The notes: a model not told the origin generated them from the sequence alone. 64,000 nucleotides of DNA from Dyadobacter bucti (GCF_005869225.1 NZ_SWFP01000001.1:682001-746000); one strand, 5' to 3'; shown: positions 1 through 8,625, counted from the first letter of the stretch. Numbers and translations: made by a program.

Positions 1-1
1 C

Positions 2-1762
2 GGTCCGGTGAGCATGCTGAATAACAACGTGCTCAGCAAATCCGATTTTATGACAAGCGCATTTCCTGCACAATACGGCAATGCACTGGCGGCGGTATTT
101 GATCTCAGGCTCCGGGAAGGAAATAACCAAAAACATGAATTTATGGGCCAGATCGGCTTCAACGGATTTGAACTGGGTGCGGAAGGTCCGATCGCCAAGA
201 ATTCAAAAGCTTCGTTTCTCGTGAATTACCGCTACTCAACCATGGGCGTTATGAAAGCGCTGGGGATCCAGGTAGGTACCGGTACTGCGGTACCCGATTA
301 TCAGGACCTGAATTTCAAGTTAGCCGTACCTTCCGGCAAAAATGGCAAACTTACCCTTTTCGGTATTCTTGGCAGCAGCGATATCCAGTTTCTGGGGAAT
401 GAAGTGGATACGACCCTCACGAATCTTTACGGAACCGAAAACACCAATACCCGCGTCAGATATGCGACAAACATTGTGGGCCTTTCCTATGAGCATACCC
501 TTTCGCCCAGGACCTTCGCCAAGTTGACGCTGGGTATGAGTACTACCCGAGAAAAATTCAGCGGGGATTCCATCAGCATTGTTACCAGGGAGGCCTTTCT
601 GAGCGGGGAATCGAAATACAATACCGGCAAATATTCGGCTGTGCTTCATCTGAGGCATAAAATCAACGCGAAAAGCAGCCTGTACGCAGGTGTGACCATG
701 GACATTCTTGGTTTTGACCTTTATAACCGGGCCATTTATCAGGGCGGGTTGATTGATACTGTGCGGGTTGATGTTAAAGGTGAAAAAACCTTGCTGACCC
801 AGGCGTATGCCCAATGGAAATACCGTGCATCCCCAAAGTTGGTTTTCACAACAGGCCTTCATTTACAACATTTTAATCTCAACAATAATGTCGCCCTGGA
901 ACCCAGGATCGGACTGCAGTATGCAATGGGCCGCGGTCAGTCGGTAAACCTCGGTTATGGTCTTAACAGCCAGGCCCAGAACATTTACACTTATTTTATC
1001 CAAACACCTACCGAGTCGGGTGTTTCCTATACCAACAAAGACCTTGATTTTACAAGAAGCCATCATTTTGTGCTGAGTTATGAAAACCGCCTGACCGACA
1101 ACCTCTTGCTGAAAATCGAGCCTTACTATCAGGTCCTGTACAACGTTCCTGTGGAGCAGCGGGCTTCTACTTTTTCCGCATTGAACACGGGAAGCTCTTT
1201 CGGACCGTCTGACCGCGACAGCCTGATGAATGAAGGTTCCGGAAAGAATCTGGGCATCGAACTGACCCTGGAGAGATACTTCAGCCAAGGCTATTATTTC
1301 CTTGTGACCACTTCTCTTTTTGACTCCAAATACAAAGGAAGCGACAAGGTTGAGCGCAACACGGCTTTTAATACAAAATATGTTCTGAATGTACTGGCCG
1401 GGAAGGAATACAAACTGGGCAAAAACAAAGATCATGTGCTTGGCGCGAGCATAAGGACTACGCTGGTGGGTGGAAAGTATTTTACACCTCTCAACCTCGA
1501 AGCCTCAAAAATCATAGGGCGTGCGTCCTACGACGATACACAGGCATTTTCCGTCCGTCAGAACCCCTATTTCCGCACAGACCTGCGTTTTACATTCCGG
1601 AAAGAAATGCGGAAGAGTACCATGGAATTTGCATTGGATCTTCAGAATGTAAGTGCCAGCAAAAACATTTTCCAGCAGACTTATAACCCCAGGACCAACC
1701 GGCTGGTCAACCAGTACCAGCAGGGGTTTTTCCCGGTGCCTTATTTCCGTTGCACATTTTAA
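2..1762 (+). CDS. TonB-dependent outer-membrane receptor, C-terminal part (5' end outside window)
   Basis: This is the plug end and beta-barrel of a TonB-dependent receptor in the outer membrane, which imports a ligand using TonB energy. The frame is open to the left edge, so the true start is missing; the GTG at base 8 is internal. The first residues (SKSDFMTSAFPAQYGNALA) match the late plug domain of carboxypeptidase-regulatory-like TonB receptors. The rest has alternating aromatic beta-strands, and the protein ends in F (PVPYFRCTF), as expected for an outer-membrane barrel. It is not the SusC/RagA subtype, since no SusD follows. A LytS/LytTR pair lies 76 bases downstream on the same strand and may be co-regulated. 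The ligand is unknown. Confidence 0.85.
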   Translation, partial: GPVSMLNNNVLSKSDFMTSAFPAQYGNALAAVFDLRLREGNNQKHEFMGQIGFNGFELGAEGPIAKNSKASFLVNYRYSTMGVMKALGIQVGTGTAVPDYQDLNFKLAVPSGKNGKLTLFGILGSSDIQFLGNEVDTTLTNLYGTENTNTRVRYATNIVGLSYEHTLSPRTFAKLTLGMSTTREKFSGDSISIVTREAFLSGESKYNTGKYSAVLHLRHKINAKSSLYAGVTMDILGFDLYNRAIYQGGLIDTVRVDVKGEKTLLTQAYAQWKYRASPKLVFTTGLHLQHFNLNNNVALEPRIGLQYAMGRGQSVNLGYGLNSQAQNIYTYFIQTPTESGVSYTNKDLDFTRSHHFVLSYENRLTDNLLLKIEPYYQVLYNVPVEQRASTFSALNTGSSFGPSDRDSLMNEGSGKNLGIELTLERYFSQGYYFLVTTSLFDSKYKGSDKVERNTAFNTKYVLNVLAGKEYKLGKNKDHVLGASIRTTLVGGKYFTPLNLEASKIIGRASYDDTQAFSVRQNPYFRTDLRFTFRKEMRKSTMEFALDLQNVSASKNIFQQTYNPRTNRLVNQYQQGFFPVPYFRCTF

Positions 1763-1838
1763 TTGGAATTTGCGGGGCTAATCATTTAATTTCAAGCACT
1801 TAAAAACCAGGCCGGTATGACCGTACTTCCCGCGTATA

Positions 1839-2864
1839 ATGAAAGAAACAGCTTACACACTGAATGACCGCAAACTGAGGCTGATCGGGATTCCTCTCCT
1901 CGGTGCGGTCATTCCGATCATGCTCAATTTTGAGAATTTCTTACAGCTGAACCGCCAGTTTGCATTCAGTGTCCTCTTTTCAACTTTGATCACGCTTGCG
2001 CTGTGGGAGGGTAACAGGTTTATTATTATCAAAATGTGGCGGATTTTTCCTGAGCTCAGTCAGACCAGCCGGCGAATTCTCGCTGAGGCAGTTTTGGCCT
2101 TCATTTACGTTTTTGCTGTTTCATTTGTGATGGATGAGCTCTTTTGCAAACCTTATTTTCATCAGAGTGCATTGCTGGCAGGGTTCCGGATCAGCATAGT
2201 ACCCACCATATTGGTATATCTGGTTTATGAAGCGGTTTATTTCTTTGAAGCCTGGAAACTGAACGTCCGGAAAACCGAATCGCTCATGCTCGAAGGTGTC
2301 CAGTCGCAACTGGAAGTGCTTAAAAACCAGCTGGACCCCCATTTTCTGTTCAACAGCATGAATACGCTCGCCGCCCTGATCGATGACGACAATACCGATG
2401 CGCAGGATTATCTGGAAAGGCTTTCGGACGTATACAGATATGTGCTCGTAAGCCGCAACAAGAATACTGTGCTGGTGGAGGAGGAAATCGCTTTTGTGGA
2501 GGCCTATGTGTATTTGAATAAAATCCGCTTCCGGGAAAACCTTCAGGTGGAAACAAAGCTTTCGGCAGATATCTACCGGAAGCATGTCACCCCGCTGAGC
2601 CTTCAGATGCTGATCGAAAATGCTATCAAACACAATGTTGCGTCACGGGAGAATCCGCTGAAAATAAGGATACAGCAGGAAGGCAGTGATTACCTGGTCA
2701 TTGAAAATAATATTCTTGAAAAAACAATCCTTGAAAAAACCACACGGGTGGGCTTGCAAAACATCATCAACCGGTATGGTCTCCTTACCGACAGACAGGT
2801 GGAAATTATCAGAGGACAGGACATTTTTACCGTCAAAATTCCGCTGCTGGCCCATCTCGCATAA
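1839..2864 (+). CDS. LytS-family sensor histidine kinase
   Basis: Membrane sensor kinase (341 aa) expected to phosphorylate the LytTR regulator that follows 20 bases downstream. Four hydrophobic segments lie at about residues 14-32, 42-60, 84-106 and 119-138. The His_kinase domain has the phospho-acceptor motif QLDPHFLFNSMN (H168), and the ATPase N-box is IENAIKHN near 260. The G-box region reads RVGLQNIINRYGLL. No periplasmic ligand domain is visible, so sensing is probably in the membrane bundle. An oddity is a five-residue tandem duplication (ILEKT twice, about 292-301) just before the G-box. The ATG at 1839 precedes the first membrane segment by a normal distance. Confidence 0.9.
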   Translation: MKETAYTLNDRKLRLIGIPLLGAVIPIMLNFENFLQLNRQFAFSVLFSTLITLALWEGNRFIIIKMWRIFPELSQTSRRILAEAVLAFIYVFAVSFVMDELFCKPYFHQSALLAGFRISIVPTILVYLVYEAVYFFEAWKLNVRKTESLMLEGVQSQLEVLKNQLDPHFLFNSMNTLAALIDDDNTDAQDYLERLSDVYRYVLVSRNKNTVLVEEEIAFVEAYVYLNKIRFRENLQVETKLSADIYRKHVTPLSLQMLIENAIKHNVASRENPLKIRIQQEGSDYLVIENNILEKTILEKTTRVGLQNIINRYGLLTDRQVEIIRGQDIFTVKIPLLAHLA

Positions 2865-2884
2865 AGCATTGCATAGAAACTGAT

Positions 2885-3652
2885 ATGAAAGTGTTGATCA
2901 TCGAAGACGAATATCCGGCAGCCGAGCGGCTCGAAAAACTGATCCGGAAACTCGACCCGCGCGTTGAAGTAGTGGCGGTACTTGAAAGCGTGGAGTCGGC
3001 ACGCCGCTGGTTCGGTTCCGGTCAGCCGGTGGATCTGATCTTTTCGGACATACAACTTTCGGACGGCCTCAGTTTTCAGATTTTTGAAGATTTTCCGGCA
3101 CACAGCCCGATCATCTTCACTACTTCCTATGACGAGTACGCGATCAAGGCATTCCGGGTCAAAAGCATTGATTATCTGCTGAAACCCATCAAATTGCCAG
3201 AGCTGGCAGATGCTATCAAAAAGTATGAAAACATTAAAACTGATTTTTTGCCCGATGCTTACGCCCGAAAAGTCGAGTCCCTGCTCGACAGCCTGGAAAT
3301 GACGAAAAAGACTTACAAAACCAGGTTTTTGGTGAAAAGCGGCGAACAGCTGATCCCGGTCAATCAGGAAGACGTCGCCTATTTTTATACCGCCAATGAA
3401 ATGTCATGCCTTGCTGCCGCTGACGGACGCCAGTATCTGATCGATTACAAGCTGGAAGAGCTGGAAGTACTTGTGGACCCGCTCAGTTTTTTCAGGCTCA
3501 ACCGCCAGTTTATTGCCCGTATCAACGCCATACAAAAGATCCATACTTATTTCAACGGCAAACTGAAAGTAGAGCTCCGGCCGCAAACACCCCAGGAAAT
3601 AGTGGTAAGCCGCGAAAAAGCACCGGCATTCAAAGCCTGGCTGGAAACCTAG
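2885..3652 (+). CDS. LytTR-family response regulator
   Basis: Cytoplasmic DNA-binding response regulator (255 aa), partner of the preceding LytS kinase. An N-terminal receiver domain (about 1-120) has the acidic pocket IIEDE, phospho-acceptor D55 in FSDIQL and the conserved lysine in LLKPIKLPEL. The C-terminal LytTR domain (about 147-250) contains FLVKSGEQLIPV and FFRLNRQFIARI. It probably binds direct repeats upstream of its targets; which genes these are is not shown here, though the flanking TonB receptor is a candidate. Confidence 0.92.
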   Translation: MKVLIIEDEYPAAERLEKLIRKLDPRVEVVAVLESVESARRWFGSGQPVDLIFSDIQLSDGLSFQIFEDFPAHSPIIFTTSYDEYAIKAFRVKSIDYLLKPIKLPELADAIKKYENIKTDFLPDAYARKVESLLDSLEMTKKTYKTRFLVKSGEQLIPVNQEDVAYFYTANEMSCLAAADGRQYLIDYKLEELEVLVDPLSFFRLNRQFIARINAIQKIHTYFNGKLKVELRPQTPQEIVVSREKAPAFKAWLET

Positions 3653-3697
3653 AAGATATCCGGCTTATATTTTTTATATCAGGAAAGGATAGCTAAT

Positions 3698-3983
3698 TTA
3701 GCGACAGTGGCAAACATTCAAACTACATATCAAAACAGGTTGATTTCGGACAGGAGCGTTTTTTCTGTTACGGAATCGTTGTTTGCTTTCAATCCAATGT
3801 CTTTTCAAAGCTTTTGTGTCAAGCTTTATTTTATCTCCAATTTCAAGGACTTCAACACTTCCACCCCGGACCAATACTGACATCCAGGTTCGGGGAGTAT
3901 CATAATTTTTCAGCGAAAACCTATACAACCAGCCGGTAGCCGCTACCGGTTCGATGCTGTGCTTTAGGTTTTTCCTGCTTCAT
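3698..3983 (-). pseudogene. Possible small conserved protein broken by a frameshift
   Basis: On the minus strand an ATG at 3983 opens a short frame (MKQEKPKAQHRTGSGYRLVV) that stops near 3922. The neighbouring frame then runs to 3698 and looks protein-like: YRFSLKNYDTPRTWMSVLV, then VEVLEIGDKIKLDTKALKRHW. Joining the two near 3928 gives one sensible protein of about 95 residues, so a single-base indel is likely. The family is not recognised. If the second frame is used alone it has only a TTG start at 3928. The ATG at 3983 leaves just 30 bases to the divergent gene at 4014, which argues somewhat against it. Confidence 0.3.
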
Positions 3984-4013
3984 TTTTTACCGTATAAAAT
4001 ACTAAAATATATC

Positions 4014-4403
4014 ATGGACAATTCGAAAACCCCTGTCATCCTGGGGGAAGAAGACTTCCGCATGCTGAAACAATTTGCAGAACAATTTCCATCGGGAAAT
4101 ATGCATCAAATGTCATTATCCTACGAGCTCAACCGGGCAATAGTTATTGAAGACGACAAAGTACCTCCCTGCTGCGTACGACTGAATTCCCTTGTAAAAG
4201 TGCGGGAAATGATGAGTAACACCGAAATGGAATTCAGCATTGTAATGCCCGCGCTGGCCAATATTGCCGAGAGGAAAATTTCAGTACTTACCCCTATGGG
4301 AGCCGCCCTGATAGGCCTTTGCAAAGGTGAAAAAGTAGAGTGGAAAATGCCCGGCGGCATCAAACATTTTGAAATACTGGAAGTGAGGCAAGAAGGAGTT
4401 TAG
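4014..4403 (+). CDS. Rnk/GreA-GreB C-terminal-domain family protein
   Basis: Small cytoplasmic protein (129 aa) of the family that includes Rnk (regulator of nucleoside diphosphate kinase) and the FKBP-like C-terminal domain of GreA/GreB. It probably binds near the RNA polymerase secondary channel. The C-terminal domain runs from about residue 50 (VRLNSLVKVREM) through LTPMGAALIGLCKGEKVEW to HFEILEV, the usual GreA-C pattern. There is no GreA-like N-terminal coiled coil, so it is not a classical cleavage factor. The ATG at 4014 is chosen because the 20 upstream in-frame residues are hydrophobic and unlike the family. Confidence 0.85.
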   Translation: MDNSKTPVILGEEDFRMLKQFAEQFPSGNMHQMSLSYELNRAIVIEDDKVPPCCVRLNSLVKVREMMSNTEMEFSIVMPALANIAERKISVLTPMGAALIGLCKGEKVEWKMPGGIKHFEILEVRQEGV

Positions 4404-4448
4404 CATTGAAAAGGATTGGCACTTCGTCACCAGGAACATTTATAGTGA

Positions 4449-4762
4449 ATGGTGTCGAAGTGCCTTGGTTTAGGAAGGAGCCGAATTCATGAGGCAGTTA
4501 TATTTCAGCCAATGGGTATGGGGAATTTTTATAATCTGCGATGGGCGACATCGACGAGAGCGGCGATATTGACGTTTTTTCTAAAAGTAATAATGGAGAT
4601 ATGGAGGCTGTTCTGGCCACAGTCATCAACATTATAACACATTTTTTTAAACATTATCCCGATGCCAAAGTATATGTTAAGGGAAGTACTCCTGCAAGAA
4701 CCCGACTCAATCAAATTGCAGCAGAACAGGAGTTAAAAAATTTTGAAGAAACACAAGAATAA
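4449..4762 (+). pseudogene. DUF6934-like gene with a one-base frameshift
   Basis: The reading frame from 4449 contains HEAVIFQPMGMGNFYNL and then becomes nonsense. The next frame, from ATG 4541, continues as MGDIDESGDIDVFSK, NNGDMEAVLATV, HYPDAKVYVKGSTPARTRL. As I know it, the DUF6934 family carries a contiguous FYNLxxGD...NGDxxxVLATV...YPDAxVxxxGSTxARTRLY. Inserting one G before position 4538 (CTG-GCG-ATG) would restore NLAMGDID, so a one-base deletion is likely. The extreme N-terminus and the usual C-terminal tail are also missing or degraded. Alternatively a short protein starts at 4541 (73 aa). DUF6934 proteins have no known function. Confidence 0.5.
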
Positions 4763-4913
4763 AGAAAAAGTCAAAGGCAAAACCATTTCCAAACATCCTT
4801 TGGACAGGACATTTTCTTCCATTGAAGAGGCAGGAAATGCGAAAATTGACTATATCATCTCCAATAAGCCGGCTTCGTACTGGCCAAAATTAGAAACGGC
4901 GATCGGCAAATAA
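4743..4913 (+). CDS. Small lysine-rich hypothetical protein (56 aa)
   Basis: A short frame begins at a TTG (4743) that overlaps the end of the DUF6934 remnant and reads LKKHKNKEKVKGKTISKHPL, then FSSIEEAGNAKIDYII and PASYWPKLETAIGK. Its composition (basic head, amphipathic tail) and the overlap suggest a translationally coupled partner of the DUF6934 gene. No ATG is available. I do not recognise the family. Confidence 0.35.
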   Translation: MKKHKNKEKVKGKTISKHPLDRTFSSIEEAGNAKIDYIISNKPASYWPKLETAIGK

Positions 4914-5079
4914 AGCTACCCATCTCGATTTCCGAAGTGTTGTAATCACTGTATTTAATAATCCTTTCAAATGCGTACAGCCACGAACGTTGGTGTACGC
5001 TCATGTCTCTGGCACGGCATTTATCTGGTTCACTCCCTATAACATTATTATACTATTCAATTTCGGGGATTGCATTATT

Positions 5080-6801
5080 ATGGCCGGTAAAAAAAATAAA
5101 AAACGTATTGCCATTCTTGGGGGAGGGCCTAGCAGCCTGTTTGTTTACAAAAGACTTGTCGAGTCCAGAACCGGTTATGAAATTGATATTTTCGAAAGAA
5201 AAAAAGAGCTGGGCTCCGGCATGCCTTATAGTGCGGAGGGCGCCAGTGCCGAACATATTACGAATGTTTCAGCCAACGAGGTTCCTGACATTGCAACCGG
5301 GATGGAGGACTGGATCAAAACGCTCGATGAGGCTACCCTCAAACAGTTCCATATCGATCCGGACAAATTCACAAAATACCACGTGGTCCCGCGGTTGTTG
5401 TTTGGGCGATATCTATCATCGCAATTTGAGCTATTACAAAAAAAGGCACAAAAACTCGGTATAGTTACGCGGATACATCTCGGGTGCAATGTCGTAGATA
5501 TTGCTGATCAGCCTGAGCGGGAAAAGGTACAAATCGAAATACAAGGAGGAGAATTCGCGGAATTCGATGCGGTAGTGATCTGCACAGGTCACAACTGGCC
5601 AATTGAGCACGAGGGGACTGTTCCGGGCTATTACGACTCTCCATATCCGCCCTCCAAGCTTAAAATGAAGATCGACCATCCAATTGCAATCAGGGGTGCA
5701 TCGCTGACCGCAATCGATGCTGTGCGTACACTGGCGCGCCAAAACGGATCTTTTCAGCAAAAAGACGATGGAAAACTGGTGTATATACCAGCTGACGAAG
5801 ACAGCAAGTTCAGGATGGTTATGCATTCCAGAAACGGACTGTTACCGGCAATCCGTTTCCATCTCGAAGAACCGCAGCTGTCCAGCGACTCCCTGCTGAC
5901 ACATCAGGAGATTGCCGAAAACAGGGCAAAAAACGATGGTTTTCTGTCCCTGGACTTTTTGTTTGACGAAAATTTCAAGAAAGGCTTCCGTAAAAAAGAC
6001 GCGAAGTTTTACAAGAAAATCTCCAATATGAATATCGAGGCGTTCGTGGAAGCTGCAATGGCCGTCAGGGAGGGAAAAGATCCGTTTCAGCTTTTCCGCG
6101 AAGAATATGCGGAAGCTGAAAAATCGATACGTGAAAAGGAATCCATATACTGGAAAGAGATGCTGGCAGAGCTGAGTTATACTATGAATTATCCCGCAAA
6201 GTATCTTTCTGCCGAGGATATGCTAAGGTTGAAAAAAGTGCTGATGCCGCTGATTTCTGTCGTGATTGCTTTTGTCCCTCAAAGCTCCTGTGAGGAATTG
6301 CTGGCACTGAACGATGCCGGAAAACTCACCATTGTTGCCGTAGATGCCGACAGCAAGGTAGTGCCTAAAAAGGAAGGTGGCGTTGTTTACAAATTCAAAG
6401 ACGAACAAAACAAATCCCACGCTTTCAGCTACAAAACATTTATCAACTGCGTCGGACAACCGCACCTGAACTACGGCGATCTGCCCTTTAAGAGTCTGCT
6501 GACAAGAAAGACTGTAAGCCAGGCAATGCTGCGATTCAAATCTGCAGAGGAGGGGCAAAAACAGTTGAAAGAAGGACATGACGAAGTGGTGCAGAATATG
6601 AACGGTGATTATTTCCTGAAGGTTACCGGCGTTACGATCAACGACTATTTTCAGGTCGTGAATGAGTACGGGATTGCAAACGAGCGGATCTTTATTATGG
6701 CGGTACCTTATATCGGCGGCTACAATCCCGATTACTCCGGACTGGATTTCAGTGAAGAAGCATCAAAGTGCATTGTGGAAAAACTTCATGAAACCATGTA
6801 A
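5080..6801 (+). CDS. FAD/NAD(P)-binding oxidoreductase
   Basis: Cytoplasmic flavoprotein (573 aa) of the FAD-NAD(P)-binding family related to PF13454. The N-terminal Rossmann motif is RIAILGGGPSSLFVY, followed by an acidic strand end (IDIFERK). Further conserved stretches are HITNVSANEVPDI, the ATG-like motif VVICTGHNWP, and NCVGQPHL late in the chain. The substrate is unknown. The start at ATG 5080 sits just before the Rossmann strand; the 30 in-frame upstream residues are hydrophobic and probably untranslated. The gene ends five bases before an mARC/YcbX-like MOSC gene, so the two are surely co-transcribed. It may pass NAD(P)H electrons to that protein (inference). Confidence 0.85.
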   Translation: MAGKKNKKRIAILGGGPSSLFVYKRLVESRTGYEIDIFERKKELGSGMPYSAEGASAEHITNVSANEVPDIATGMEDWIKTLDEATLKQFHIDPDKFTKYHVVPRLLFGRYLSSQFELLQKKAQKLGIVTRIHLGCNVVDIADQPEREKVQIEIQGGEFAEFDAVVICTGHNWPIEHEGTVPGYYDSPYPPSKLKMKIDHPIAIRGASLTAIDAVRTLARQNGSFQQKDDGKLVYIPADEDSKFRMVMHSRNGLLPAIRFHLEEPQLSSDSLLTHQEIAENRAKNDGFLSLDFLFDENFKKGFRKKDAKFYKKISNMNIEAFVEAAMAVREGKDPFQLFREEYAEAEKSIREKESIYWKEMLAELSYTMNYPAKYLSAEDMLRLKKVLMPLISVVIAFVPQSSCEELLALNDAGKLTIVAVDADSKVVPKKEGGVVYKFKDEQNKSHAFSYKTFINCVGQPHLNYGDLPFKSLLTRKTVSQAMLRFKSAEEGQKQLKEGHDEVVQNMNGDYFLKVTGVTINDYFQVVNEYGIANERIFIMAVPYIGGYNPDYSGLDFSEEASKCIVEKLHETM

Positions 6802-6806
6802 CCAGT

Positions 6807-7607
6807 ATGCCTATACGCCTCGCAGAAATCTGGATTTATCCCGTGAAGTCGCTTGGCGGCATAAGGCTGAAAACTTCGTCCGTAGAGGAAAAAGGACTGC
6901 AGTATGACCGACGCTGGATGATCGTCGATAAAAACGGAGTATTTCTGACGCAGCGGGCCAACCCGAAAATGGCGACCCTGGATGTCATGCTCCATGATAA
7001 CGGCCTGATATTATCCAATAGGTTTGAACCTGGAGATCAGGTTTCGGTACCTTTCATTCCCGTTACAGAATCGCCCGTTCAAGTCAAGATCTGGAATGAC
7101 ACCTTCTGGGCTCGTAAAGTAAGCGACGAGGCTGACCAATGGCTGTCGCGGCAACTGGGCAAAAATGTCGGCATAGTAACTATGTCCGTGCACACTCACC
7201 GGGAAATGAATCATGCTGATGCAGCGCCCGGACGGACCGTAAGTTTTGCCGACGACTTCCCTTATCTGATGATCTCGCAGGCATCCCTGGACGACCTCAA
7301 CAGCAGGCTTGCTGAGCCGGTAGCCATGCGGCGGTTCCGCCCTAACTTTATCGTTTCCGGCACCGATCCGTTCGCCGAGGACTCCTGGAAGCAAATTAAA
7401 ATCGGGAATGTTGGATTTGAGGTTAAGAAACCTTGCGAAAGATGCGTCGTCGTGAATATTGACCAGCATTCAGGTAAGAAAGGAACCGAACCCCTAAAAA
7501 CCCTCGCTACCTATCGGAAACAAAATAGAAAAGTGCTTTTTGGGCAGAATGTGATCAGTATCGGGAATGGAGTTTTGCGGGAAGGGGATGAAGTAGTGGT
7601 ATTGTGA
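6807..7607 (+). CDS. MOSC domain protein, mARC/YcbX-like molybdenum-cofactor reductase
   Basis: A 266-aa protein with the MOSC_N beta-barrel (about 1-115; EIWIYPVKSLGG) and a MOSC domain (about 125-266). The end resembles mitochondrial mARC closely: RFRPNFIVSG, AEDSW, CERC (C210/C213), EPLKTLATYR, VLFGQN and GDEVVVL. The second cysteine aligns with what I recall as the molybdenum-ligating cysteine of human mARC1. YcbX and mARC reduce N-hydroxylated compounds and need an electron donor. This protein lacks the C-terminal 2Fe-2S domain of YcbX, so it needs a separate donor. The FAD oxidoreductase five bases upstream is the obvious candidate. Confidence 0.88.
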   Translation: MPIRLAEIWIYPVKSLGGIRLKTSSVEEKGLQYDRRWMIVDKNGVFLTQRANPKMATLDVMLHDNGLILSNRFEPGDQVSVPFIPVTESPVQVKIWNDTFWARKVSDEADQWLSRQLGKNVGIVTMSVHTHREMNHADAAPGRTVSFADDFPYLMISQASLDDLNSRLAEPVAMRRFRPNFIVSGTDPFAEDSWKQIKIGNVGFEVKKPCERCVVVNIDQHSGKKGTEPLKTLATYRKQNRKVLFGQNVISIGNGVLREGDEVVVL

Positions 7608-7697
7608 ATTGATAGAAAACTAAACACAATACTTGTAAAACCATTTTGCTACATCTGCTTCATCAATTTCGTCCCACATTTTTTCATCTCCAATTCT

Positions 7698-7994
7698 TTA
7701 CGCTATTTCTGATGCTTTTCTGGCCAATTGCAAAGATCTGTAATACCGGCTTTCAATTTTGTCAACAGGAACGTCGTGACCGTTTTTTTCAACTCTCAAA
7801 GTAATCGTATTGTCAGGGTAAAGTTTCACAACCCAGCCATCTTTAACTGTCACAACGTACCCCATTAACTCCATAGCTTCCTTAGCCGCAGCTTTGCCTG
7901 CTTGTTGCGCTTTGCTTACCAACAATCTTTTCGTCAAATAAGCATAACCGTCCCTGGTAGTGTGTCCTGATGAATTTTTTGTTTTTTCTTTCAT
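7698..7994 (-). CDS. Hypothetical protein, probably shortened by an in-frame stop
   Basis: A 98-aa cytoplasmic protein, family not recognised. It has a basic N-terminus, a helical centre (QQAGKAAAKEAMELMG) and a beta-rich stretch (DGWVVKLYPDNTITLRVE). The frame stops at TAA (7698-7700) but continues without interruption for 25 plausible codons (RIGDEKMWDEIDEADVAKWF...) to a TAG at 7620. The whole 125-codon frame looks like one gene with a single nonsense change (GAA or CAA to TAA). If so it is a recent mutation, a read-through case or a sequencing error. Confidence 0.6.
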   Translation of the reverse strand: MKEKTKNSSGHTTRDGYAYLTKRLLVSKAQQAGKAAAKEAMELMGYVVTVKDGWVVKLYPDNTITLRVEKNGHDVPVDKIESRYYRSLQLARKASEIA

Positions 7995-8094
7995 AGCAAT
8001 AAAAATACTTTAACGGGCTCGCGCGCAACCTCTGCTTTTCCTTTTTTCACACCGAAAGGATAGGAGTTGTGTAAAGGAACGTATAACAGTATCA

Positions 8095-8505
8095 TCATCT
8101 TCCTAAAAACCTTGTCAATATTCCTTTGAGAATGTCCAGCAAAGCCTTAAAAGAGTTTGGTTTTACTACAAAGTCATTTGCACCAGCTTCAAGCGCCTTC
8201 TTTTTAAGCTCGGGGCTACTGGAAGTGGACATCATTACGGCCGGAACTTCTGCCAGCCCAGGCTCGGATTTCAGCTCTTTAATTGCTTCAACTCCGTTCA
8301 TTTTAGGCATATTCATGTCTACGAGCACAACGGTTTCACTCAGGTCATCCGATTTCCTGACGTTTTCGACCAGTTCTTTCCCGTCCTCCGCCTCAACAAC
8401 GGTCAAATTGGGATTGGCCTCTTCCAAAGCATCCTTTATAAGCATTCTATCATCCTCGTCGTCATCCGCGAGATGAACTGTCTGACCTTCGTCCATAGTT
8501 ATCAT
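8095..8505 (-). CDS. Single-domain (CheY-like) response regulator
   Basis: A stand-alone receiver protein (136 aa). With numbering from the second methionine (8496), the acidic cluster is LADDDEDD (10-16), the phospho-acceptor is D60 (VLVDMNMPKMNG), and the switch region is MMSTSSS with lysine in FVVKPNSF. There is no output domain. This type is common in Bacteroidota next to phytochrome-like or PAS kinases, but no kinase lies nearby, so it probably serves a kinase elsewhere. The start is placed at 8505 or 8496. A longer frame to 8550 would run through a good -7 promoter element (8521-8528), so it is rejected. Confidence 0.88.
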   Translation of the reverse strand: MITMDEGQTVHLADDDEDDRMLIKDALEEANPNLTVVEAEDGKELVENVRKSDDLSETVVLVDMNMPKMNGVEAIKELKSEPGLAEVPAVMMSTSSSPELKKKALEAGANDFVVKPNSFKALLDILKGILTRFLGR

Positions 8506-8520
8506 TGTACCTTTGACATA

Positions 8521-8528
8521 CAAAAATA
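8521..8528 (-). promoter_or_regulatory. Bacteroidota -7 element (TATTTTTG) of the response regulator
   Basis: On the minus strand TATTTTTG fits the TAnnTTTG -7 consensus of the Bacteroidota primary sigma factor and lies about 16 bases before the preferred ATG at 8505. No TTTG is seen at the expected -33 distance, so only the -7 half supports it. Confidence 0.4.
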
Positions 8529-8625
8529 TTAAATAATTCTGTATCCGCATTTTTCAGGGCGTTACTTGGTCGAAGACTTTGGAATAATGGGCACCAAAAC
8601 GACTTGCCGAGACGCTATCTTCGTA

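Noticed and set aside
320..1435. Two long minus-strand frames inside the first receptor gene
   Set aside because: They are antisense shadows of a clear beta-barrel coding sequence.
4990..5079. N-terminal extension of the FAD oxidoreductase
   Set aside because: The extension is hydrophobic, lacks a basic head and precedes a Rossmann strand that normally begins close to the start.
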